DNA of 64,000 nucleotides. Source: an uncultured Verrucomicrobia subdivision 3 bacterium (lineage in GTDB: Bacteria > Verrucomicrobiota > Verrucomicrobiia > Limisphaerales > UBA11358). Numbering within the stretch: the stretch's first letter is position 1; each line of letters opens with the position of its first letter. This document shows, in pieces, positions 58,301 to 64,000 of this stretch. Under the pieces are notes generated by a model. That model did not search any database. It had not been told where the DNA came from and worked only from the letters and a program-made list of their open reading frames with translations. Position numbers and translations under genes: made by a program. The DNA lies in the NCBI GenBank assembly GCA_903850425.1, contig CAINLR010000120.1, positions 1 through 64,000 on the forward strand, read 5' to 3'.

Positions 58301-59398
58301 GGAACCCAGATACTCCGCGAAGGCCGGCGCGGGCGAAATGTGTTCGCCGAAAATCATCGCATCGTTGCGCGGTGCTTCCGTGTTGAAGAGACTGTTACGG
58401 TTGCCGTCGGTTTCCACATAGCCATTGCTACAAACGTTATTGCCGTAACCATGCACGGAGTCATATATCGCTTGGATGGCCCCGGTGTAGCCGGCAAAGG
58501 CGGGATCATCTGTTAGTCCGGTATTATTCCCAAAGAAGCTCGCCGGCACATGCTTCACCGCGTCCAGCCGGAAACCATCGCACTTGGTCATATAGAGCGT
58601 CCACGCGGCGGCGCGACAGAGATAGGTTGAAACATCTTCCGCGACCGGCTGCCCATGCCCATTAAACGGCCGCCAGCCCAGGCCGCCCCAGCCCGCGCCC
58701 AACACCGGCCCATTTGTATCCATATACAAGTCCGGCCGGTTTGGAAATCGCACGAAGCTCGGCTTGGTAATGGTGTTGCCGATACTATTGCCGAAGTTCC
58801 AATTGAGCGTGCCCGGCTCGTTCGCCAGATCAATCAAGCCCAGCAACGGCTGGTTCTGCACCACGGTCGAGTTACACCAATACGGATCACCAATCGACGG
58901 CCAGTTTTGATACCCGCCGCTCACGGTCTGCAAATGGAAATCCTGCGGGATCAAACCCGGATAATAATTCGTTGCGGTGCCGGAACCGGGATAGCCCGGC
59001 ACCGTGCTCGAACGATGATTCATGATGTTGTCGAAATAGACGCGGAGGCCAAAGCGATGCGCCAGTTCCACCAGTTCGATCAGTTGGTCCTGCGTGCCAT
59101 AACGCGTGGCAACCGTGCCCTGCTGGTTCGTGCTGCCCAGATCAAACGGATCGAACTGATCGTAGCCGATGGAATAAGCGCCGCTGTTGCCCTTGGCCGG
59201 ATTGGGCAACCACAGACTGTCATAACCCGCCTCCGCAATCTCCGGCAGCTTTTGCGACACCTGCGTCCAACTCATCTGGAACAACTCCAGCATCGCCTCG
59301 CCCCGCGCCTCGGGACGGGCGGCCAGCAGGCTGGCAACGAGCATCAAACCGACGGCGGCGGCGCGGCGGCGCGGGCAGGAAAAATGGGGGGAAGTCAT
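55319..59398 (-). CDS. Giant secreted GH13 alpha-amylase-family enzyme (first of pair)
   Basis: This is 1359 residues with a signal peptide (RRRAAAVGLMLVASLLAARP). The GH13 catalytic barrel is N-terminal, unlike its partner: MLELFQMSWTQVSQKLPEIA, LRVYFDNIMNHRSST (region I, Asn-His), CDGFRLDAVKHVPAS near 275 (region II, nucleophile Asp), DAMIFGEHISPAPAF near 350 (region III, Glu). Region IV is not clear; YSDGFNHNSGG is the best candidate and lacks the usual His-Asp pair. About 750 residues of beta-sandwich modules follow (YQFQINTCFIYYTTDGSNPE, VEFNIQDSVAGNDDKVTG), ending in the LWSSAPGVNYQVLATTN...YYSIQMVQ module shared with its partner. The pair forms one operon starting at 59398, near malQ. 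Confidence 0.88.
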   Translation of the reverse strand: MTSPHFSCPRRRAAAVGLMLVASLLAARPEARGEAMLELFQMSWTQVSQKLPEIAEAGYDSLWLPNPAKGNSGAYSIGYDQFDPFDLGSTNQQGTVATRYGTQDQLIELVELAHRFGLRVYFDNIMNHRSSTVPGYPGSGTATNYYPGLIPQDFHLQTVSGGYQNWPSIGDPYWCNSTVVQNQPLLGLIDLANEPGTLNWNFGNSIGNTITKPSFVRFPNRPDLYMDTNGPVLGAGWGGLGWRPFNGHGQPVAEDVSTYLCRAAAWTLYMTKCDGFRLDAVKHVPASFFGNNTGLTDDPAFAGYTGAIQAIYDSVHGYGNNVCSNGYVETDGNRNSLFNTEAPRNDAMIFGEHISPAPAFAEYLGSGMRLCNQPLYGQLNNALNGYASLVGMDGRDYSPPGSNCDGTGNYSMAQGVNFPQTQDGSSCCPVNQGLEDAYLFLHEGLPMVYSDGFNHNSGGGTPITSYANYLGEFNDNSMPDTMYLHHQLARGGTWPRWSDQNIAAFERYDYREGSSAQNQGVVLFVMNDKTTFPGDISFDDGVTQISDGYYPTNSIAVSNSKGQGMVVGFPPGSVLVQLASSSPTGTPSRAYPKLLVHAATTSLPAAQADASRTNLDVAQRLIYVGSQGLAPGGGAVELNVPSGAWVMYGYQWPEASRANPFTNAIALRQGGVEVPRIQVNRTDGPNGDAGYNPIFPFKMRGSVDQYGNVIGGVHVSNLTYAIDIPVVTNANFDILVRSDASCVNTLVKLDGGIDLNSQMSLGPTTGGVGPSGFDLRDNKPGYATDVFLGYEQTAFQFRNGPEKFAAKNTFSNNIVSLGAETYYYTVGGASNIVAGAGYGVGINNSTATFVYHDPNATNTAVAPNNSATQRVPLSPTNNQSVTIYVKVGYQFQINTCFIYYTTDGSNPEGAFGVGKGTTQVVQALFVAADSAVSSIDWWKGTIPTQPDGTQVRYKFSAFNGGSGGSVYAGSSIQPISDSESAGAKLYGLTQAAITNFNPTGAVVWLHNDLNTNNTKIGLQSGFHIVRARTFLPRTNQSSVYNTFLQTFYYDGALPAGAIAFPGNGTTMGSSSYGVVVRADNTTTAVEFNIQDSVAGNDDKVTGQANGNGNDTNGVPIYVPATAVVPNSTVSGSYPNLPQEFRFNYASIPSSGTATINVRLKEFATSVYTNRSTMLTSTVTTLAPTQIVQISSPATNGVILPYTTNSAYMVQACFSSTLTTATTNFNVLINGVLQPQAAYILRPVNGLATCSGFKSLSYNWSNPSVGTNLIQVIYTNAIPPISDTRWLTVVPPLRISGLANNNQLILWSSAPGVNYQVLATTNLAQPFQVISGIIPAQGSTTSYYDPNPAQQKYYSIQMVQ

Positions 59399-59775
59399 TT
59401 TCAGGAAAGTTGCGTCAAATAGATGGTTTGGTGCTTAACATCCAAGCGGCCGGGTTAATCGCGGGCCTCCGGCGGCGTTGGAATTGCGCCGAACATACGC
59501 CGGAAATCCGCGTAATTCCATCGCATCTTTATGCGGACGCGCACGGAAAAAGACAACTGCCGGATGCCAAGGACCGCATAATTAGTGGCAACTGAGGGGC
59601 CGCGGCGCAACCGCCACCACCATCCCAGCATTGGTCTGTTTGGGATTTGATCGTTTCAGAACATCTTTGCCTGGAGTTTCGTCGGCTTGCAGCCAGGGGT
59701 TGCGTCTAGGGGTGTGGAAATTGCATGGGTATGGTTGCGGCACCCAACATAGCCGTTATTTCCGCCACCAAGTCT
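59399..59775. other. Intergenic region, 377 bp
   Basis: This lies upstream of the amylase operon (minus strand) and downstream of rpe (minus strand). No gene, repeat or clear terminator was recognised. It should contain the amylase promoter. Confidence 0.45.
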
Positions 59776-60462
59776 TCACATTTGTAAATCCGCCAGCCCG
59801 GGGTCGTTCTCGTGCGCGATCTGCCGCATTTTGCGGATGGCGACGCTCATGTTGCGCTGGCTAAACAGCGCGGTGCCGGCCACGAACGTGTCGGCCCCGG
59901 CACGGGCGCACTCGGCGACGGTTTGGTGATTGATGCCACCGTCCACTTCGAGGCGGTAATTCAACTTCTTCGCGCGCCGCCACGCATCCGCCTGCTGGAT
60001 TTTGGGCAGGCATTCGTGAATAAAACTTTGACCACCGAAGCCGGGATTGACGGTCATCACGAGGAGCAGATCAATTTTGCCAAGGAACGGTTGGACCTCG
60101 GCGATGGACGTGGGCGGGTTGATGGCGAGGCCGACTTTTTTGCCGAGCGCGCGGATTTTCCACAGCAGCGGGGCGACGCGCTCGCCCAGTTCGACATGGA
60201 CAATGATTTGATCCGCCCCGGCTTTGACGAAGGGTTCCAGGAGAATCTCCGGCTTGCTGCACATGAGGTGGACGTCGAAGAAAAGCTTTTTGGCGTGCGG
60301 ACGGACGGCGGCGACGACGGCCGGTCCAAAGGAAATATTCGGCACGAACTGGCCGTCCATGATGTCGAGGTGCAGCCAGTCGGCTCCGGCCTTTTGGGCG
60401 CGGGCAGCTTCCTTTCCCAGTCGGGTGAAATCCGCGGCGAGCAGCGAGGGCGCAATGATCAT
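59776..60462 (-). CDS. rpe: Ribulose-phosphate 3-epimerase
   Basis: This 228-residue TIM-barrel enzyme interconverts D-ribulose 5-phosphate and D-xylulose 5-phosphate in the pentose phosphate pathway. Catalytic and metal-binding regions are SLLAADFTRLGKEAARAQKA, DWLHLDIMDGQFVPNISFGP (metal-binding His and catalytic Asp), FDVHLMCSKPE (His), LLVMTVNPGFGGQSFIHE, and LEVDGGINHQTVAECARAGA (second catalytic Asp), ending in DTFVAGTALF. Length is normal. It is transcribed 33 bp after the hybrid kinase stop; a functional link is unlikely. Confidence 0.96.
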   Translation of the reverse strand: MIIAPSLLAADFTRLGKEAARAQKAGADWLHLDIMDGQFVPNISFGPAVVAAVRPHAKKLFFDVHLMCSKPEILLEPFVKAGADQIIVHVELGERVAPLLWKIRALGKKVGLAINPPTSIAEVQPFLGKIDLLLVMTVNPGFGGQSFIHECLPKIQQADAWRRAKKLNYRLEVDGGINHQTVAECARAGADTFVAGTALFSQRNMSVAIRKMRQIAHENDPGLADLQM

Positions 60463-60495
60463 GGGCAGAAAGTAAACGGGAAGCGGGCGCGCGGT

Positions 60496-63400
60496 TCAAG
60501 CCTGCTTTGCATCGAGACACCGGCGGATGATACGGGCCAGGGCCGCCGGCAGGTAAGGCTTCTGCAGATAATTAAGATTGGCGTCGAGCTTGAAATCCTT
60601 GCCCAGGGCGTCCGCGCCGTAGCCGGTGGAAAAAATCACTTTGGTTTTCGGCCGCTCTTGCCAGATCTGTTCGGCCATTTCGCGTCCGTTCATGCCCCCG
60701 GGCATGATGACGTCGGTGAAGATGAGGTCAATTTTATCTTTGTATTCGGACCAGGTTTGCAGCGCGGTGTTGGCATCCACCGCTTGAAACACGCGGTAGC
60801 CGTGGCGATTCAGCGTGCGGGTGACGATTTCGCGCAGGTCGCGTTCGTCCTCGACCACGAGAATGGTTTCGGTGCCGCCGCGCGCGATGAACTGAGTGTC
60901 GGTAATTTCCGGCGTGCCGAGCGGCGCGTTGGTGGTGGGCAGATAAATGTCAAACGTGGTGCCTGTGCCGAGTTCGCTTGCCACTTCCACCCAGCCGCCG
61001 TGTTGCTTGACGATGCCATAGACTGTGGCGAGGCCGAGGCCGGTGCCTTTGCCAAGTTCCTTGGTGGTAAAGAACGGCTCAAAGATGCGCGGCAAATTCT
61101 CCGGCGGAATCCCGCCGCCAGTATCGGTGTGGGACAGACAGATGAACTGGCCGGTGGCCGCCTCCACGGACTTGCGGAGGTGCGTGTCGTCCACTTCGCA
61201 CCGGTAAATGCGGATCGCGAGCTGGCCGCCGCGCGGCATGGCGTCGCGGGAATTGACGGCCAGGTTTAATAGGATCTGTTCCAACATGCCGGGATCGGCT
61301 TCGATCACGGCAGAGTCGTGGCATAAATTAATCTGGAGCGCGATGTCTTCCCCCAGCAGACGGGTCAGCATTTCCGTCAGGTTGCCAACCACGCGGTTGA
61401 GGTCCACCGCGCGCGGACTGAAAATCTGTTTGCGCCCGAAGGCGAGGAGCTGGCGGGTGAGGCCGGCCGCGCGTTCCGAGGCCAGCTTGATCTGCTGGGC
61501 GGAAACCATCTGCTTGGCGTCCAGCGGGGTCAGGGTCAGCAACGAGGAGTGCCCGAGAATGATGGTGAGGATGTTGTTAAAATCGTGCGCGATGCCGCCA
61601 GCCAGTTGGCCGATGGCCTCCATTTTTTGCGACTGCCGATATTGTTCCTCCAGTTGCTTGTGGCCGGTGAGATCCCGGAAGAGACTCAGGAGCAGGCGCG
61701 GTTTGCCGCCGGATTCGACATAGGCATCGGCAATCTCAAACACCACGCGCCGGTTGTCGTGCAAAACATAATCCCGCTCGCGTTTGGACTGCACCGTGCC
61801 CGCGCGGAACCGTTCACGGTGCGTCTGCACGAGCTGTTCCCAATCGGTCCTGGCCGAGTAAACCACGGTGAAGAGCTTGCCTTCCAACTGCGCCGGCGTC
61901 ATGCCGACCAGCCGGCAGAAGGCGTCGTTCACCGCCACGATGTCGCCGTGCGCATCCGTGAGCCGCATGCCGTCCACGGAATTTTCCCAGACCGAACGGA
62001 ACAAGGATTCCGAACTGCGCAACGCGGTTTCCGCCGCGCGCCGTTCGGTGACATCACGGACGTGAAACAGCAGCACGGGCCGGCCGTCATATTCCACGCG
62101 GACCACGCGGAGTTCCACCGGCACGCTGTGACCGTCCGCGCGCAAACTCTCCCCCTCCATCCACGAAATTTCGCCGGTCACCAGCTTCTGAAAATTCGCG
62201 CGGGCGGCGGCACGGCTGGCGGCTGGAATCAGTTCCTCAATCACATTTTTGCCGATCAGTTCCGACCGCGTCAAACCGTGCAGCGCGCAGGCGGTGCGGT
62301 TGACATCCAGCACATTGCCGGACAAATCTTCCACAAAGATCGCGTCTGGCGAATTCTCGAAGAGCTCCCGGAACCGGTGTTGGCTGTGGCGCAACGCCTC
62401 TTCCGCTTGCGCCCGCTGCAATGCGCCGCCGCATTGGTCCGCCAGAGTCTGCAGCGTCTCCAAATCAAGCTCCGAATAGTCGTGCGTCAACCGGCCTTGC
62501 ACAAACAGGACGCCGATGGCGCGGCCACCGATGCGAATTGGCGCAACCATCGTCGTCCCCGCCGGCGCGCCGGTTTCCGGCCACGGGACTAACTCCGCGC
62601 CGTGCGCGATCACGCGTTGCACCAGCGCATTGGCCGGCTTGGGTTGCGGCGCGGCGCGCACCGGCACGCGCTGGCCATCAATGGTGGTGAGGGTCAGCAA
62701 CGAAACCACTTCCGCCGTTTCCGCTTCGTATAAATCCAGCGCGAAGTCGTCCCAGTGAAATAGTTCCGCCGCCGCCGCGCCGATAAACCCCGCCGCCCCG
62801 GCGACCGTGGTGACCGCACTCAAGTTATGGCTCAACTGGCGGAACAGCGCATTATGCTGGGCCAAACGCCGCCGCGCCGTCACGTCCGTGGCGAGCGTGA
62901 GGGCCGCCAGCCGGCCTTGAAACGCGATGGGCGACCAACTGATTTCCACCTCCATCGCGGTGCCGTCCTTGCGCCGATGCTGCCAGATCAGCCCCTTGGT
63001 TGCCGGGTCCAAGGCCGGCAGCTTGCCGTGGAAATCACGCGCCGGGCAGCGCAAATCCCAGATGGTCATGGCCAGAAATTCCTCCCGCGAGAAGCCGTAT
63101 TGCTGCATCGCCGCCTCGTTCACTTCGAGGATCTTCAGCTTTTCAAAATCGAACACCCACATCGGATTGGGGTTGCCCTGAAACAAAAGCCGGTATTGCT
63201 TTTCGCTCCGGCGCAATTCCGCCTCGGCGGCGACGCGCAGCGTGCGCTCGGCGGCCTCGGCCACGGCCCGCCGGATGGCCGACGGCAGCCGTTCCCGGTG
63301 TGGCTTGAGAATGTAATCCGTCGCGCCCGCCTTCAGGCTCTCGATGGCGGTCTGTTCCCCGAGCGTGGCCGACATCAGGATAAACGGGACGATGGCGTCC

Positions 63401-63645
63401 TTGGCCCGAACCAGTTTCAGCGCGTCCAAGCCGGTGAAGTCCGGCAGCCGGTAATCGGCCAGGATTAAATCCCATTTTTTCTCGCCGAGGGCGCGGATAA
63501 ATTCCTCCCGCCGGATCACGACGGTAATCTGCGCGGCCAGATCATCCATGGCGAGCTGATCCTGCACCAGCAAGGCATCGGCGGAGTTGTCCTCCAGATG
63601 CAGGATGCGGAGCGGGGCCTTGATGTGTGCGCTTTCATTCATCAT
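60496..63645 (-). CDS. Cytosolic hybrid histidine kinase (REC-PAS-GAF-PAS-PAS-HisKA-HATPase-REC)
   Basis: This 1049-residue soluble kinase begins with a receiver ([20 protein letters not shown], phospho-Asp in [15 protein letters not shown]). PAS ([20 protein letters not shown]), GAF (about 270-420, with [20 protein letters not shown]) and two more PAS domains ([40 protein letters not shown]) follow. Then come HisKA with His in [20 protein letters not shown], HATPase_c ([29 protein letters not shown]), and a second receiver ([36 protein letters not shown]). No membrane segment is present, so it senses cytosolic signals or a partner phosphorylating the N-terminal REC. The layout resembles orphan kinases abundant in Verrucomicrobia. 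ATG 63642 is an equivalent start. Confidence 0.94.
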   Translation of the reverse strand: MMNESAHIKAPLRILHLEDNSADALLVQDQLAMDDLAAQITVVIRREEFIRALGEKKWDLILADYRLPDFTGLDALKLVRAKDAIVPFILMSATLGEQTAIESLKAGATDYILKPHRERLPSAIRRAVAEAAERTLRVAAEAELRRSEKQYRLLFQGNPNPMWVFDFEKLKILEVNEAAMQQYGFSREEFLAMTIWDLRCPARDFHGKLPALDPATKGLIWQHRRKDGTAMEVEISWSPIAFQGRLAALTLATDVTARRRLAQHNALFRQLSHNLSAVTTVAGAAGFIGAAAAELFHWDDFALDLYEAETAEVVSLLTLTTIDGQRVPVRAAPQPKPANALVQRVIAHGAELVPWPETGAPAGTTMVAPIRIGGRAIGVLFVQGRLTHDYSELDLETLQTLADQCGGALQRAQAEEALRHSQHRFRELFENSPDAIFVEDLSGNVLDVNRTACALHGLTRSELIGKNVIEELIPAASRAAARANFQKLVTGEISWMEGESLRADGHSVPVELRVVRVEYDGRPVLLFHVRDVTERRAAETALRSSESLFRSVWENSVDGMRLTDAHGDIVAVNDAFCRLVGMTPAQLEGKLFTVVYSARTDWEQLVQTHRERFRAGTVQSKRERDYVLHDNRRVVFEIADAYVESGGKPRLLLSLFRDLTGHKQLEEQYRQSQKMEAIGQLAGGIAHDFNNILTIILGHSSLLTLTPLDAKQMVSAQQIKLASERAAGLTRQLLAFGRKQIFSPRAVDLNRVVGNLTEMLTRLLGEDIALQINLCHDSAVIEADPGMLEQILLNLAVNSRDAMPRGGQLAIRIYRCEVDDTHLRKSVEAATGQFICLSHTDTGGGIPPENLPRIFEPFFTTKELGKGTGLGLATVYGIVKQHGGWVEVASELGTGTTFDIYLPTTNAPLGTPEITDTQFIARGGTETILVVEDERDLREIVTRTLNRHGYRVFQAVDANTALQTWSEYKDKIDLIFTDVIMPGGMNGREMAEQIWQERPKTKVIFSTGYGADALGKDFKLDANLNYLQKPYLPAALARIIRRCLDAKQA

Positions 63646-63791
63646 CAGCGATGATCATTCGTGCCTAAATATTGCCTTAAACAAACAGCCCGCCGCCTAA
63701 AAGTAAAGCCGGATGACAATCGGCGTTGGGGAATAACCGGCCGAATGCCATCGGAAAAGTCCGTTCGGAGCCGGCCAGCCCGATTTCATCG

Positions 63792-63819
63792 TTGACATTT
63801 CACCTCGATTCGCTAGATT
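63792..63819 (+). promoter_or_regulatory. Sigma-70-type promoter of rpsT
   Basis: A perfect -35 TTGACA (63792-63797) is followed after 16 bp by TAGATT (63814-63819; four of six matches to TATAAT). The S20 start codon is 34 bp beyond. The good -35 fits a strongly expressed ribosomal-protein gene. Confidence 0.6.
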
Positions 63820-63852
63820 CGCCGCCCTTTTACGCGAATCGAAATTTAATAT

Positions 63853-64000
63853 ATGCCGAATACGAAGTCAGCCGCACGCCGGGTGCGCAATAGCGCCCGC
63901 AAAAACCTCCAGAACCGCAGCGTCAAATCGAAATTGCGCCGCTTGGAAAAAGAGTTCCGCGCCGCCGTCACCGCCGGCAAAAAAGACGAAGCCGCCAAGC
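63853..64000 (+). CDS. rpsT: Ribosomal protein bS20, N-terminal part (cut by window end)
   Basis: Starting at ATG 63853, the 49 visible codons read MPNTKSAARRVRNSARKNLQ, then NRSVKSKLRRLEKEFRAAVT and AGKKDEAAK. This is the N-terminal helix and start of the second helix of S20, a 16S rRNA-binding protein of the small subunit that is about 85-95 residues long. The pattern of Asn, Ser, Arg and Lys, with NTKSA.RR.R.S.....N, is diagnostic. The remainder lies outside the window. It is monocistronic as far as can be seen, with its own promoter. Confidence 0.95.
   Translation, partial: MPNTKSAARRVRNSARKNLQNRSVKSKLRRLEKEFRAAVTAGKKDEAAK

Overview
The window comes from a GC-rich Gram-negative bacterium, most likely a Verrucomicrobiota member of the Pedosphaera/Limisphaera type. 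The signs are a VPDSG/PEP-CTERM-type sorting tail, a pseudopilin-like protein starting [19 protein letters not shown], very large secreted glycoside hydrolases ending in a Verrucomicrobia-style C-terminal domain, a CHASE2 cyclase paired with FecR, a two-component propeller kinase, and many short palindromic repeats of the GTAGGGAC... and GCGGGTCTGTGACCCGC... kinds. This assignment is inference from protein style; no 16S gene is present.

Layout. 1-459: start of an IS630-like transposase next to a secreted-protein gene that it appears to cut. 878-7305: exopolysaccharide locus (O-antigen ligase-like polymerase, NusG/RfaH-like antiterminator, tyrosine autokinase, Wza-like export protein, outer-membrane barrel). 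7678-10281: hybrid sensor kinase. 10577-17415: truncated outer-membrane protein, an operon of CHASE2 adenylate cyclase, FecR-domain protein and barrel, a DUF3047 protein, and HU with a terminator. 17598-21874: Ser/Thr kinase, N-carbamoylputrescine amidase, a small lipoprotein-like protein, a Uma2 nuclease-fold protein and an RmlD-like reductase. 21879-24932: GH3 glucosidase with a GH51 remnant behind it, then the VPDSG-type protein. 25376-26997: tRNA-Arg and an M20 dipeptidase.

27176-35811 is the most interesting part, a DNA-damage island. lexA is followed by a single 1523-codon gene that joins a catalytically intact Y-family polymerase (DinB) to a DnaE2-like C-family polymerase. Divergent from lexA, behind the same E. 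coli-like LexA operator, are a GIY-YIG nuclease and an XPD/DinG-type helicase with an N-terminal PD-(D/E)XK nuclease domain. The DinB-DnaE junction is encoded by a 93-bp palindromic repeat inserted in frame, and two further repeat-derived stretches lie in frame inside the DnaE part.

35806-47901: ABC exporter, small secreted protein, GNAT acetyltransferase, small membrane protein, a propeller-type histidine kinase/LuxR regulator pair, pseudopilin-like protein, Tex, and a small secreted protein. 48602-59398: alpha-glucan use, with a DPE2-like 4-alpha-glucanotransferase and two giant secreted GH13 enzymes in a translationally coupled pair. 59776-64000: ribulose-phosphate epimerase, a second hybrid kinase and the start of rpsT (S20), cut by the window end.

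Several small A+T-rich genes (19517, 39402, 47278) look acquired, and two of them sit directly behind copies of the same ~120-bp repeat. No CRISPR array, rRNA or complete insertion sequence was seen.
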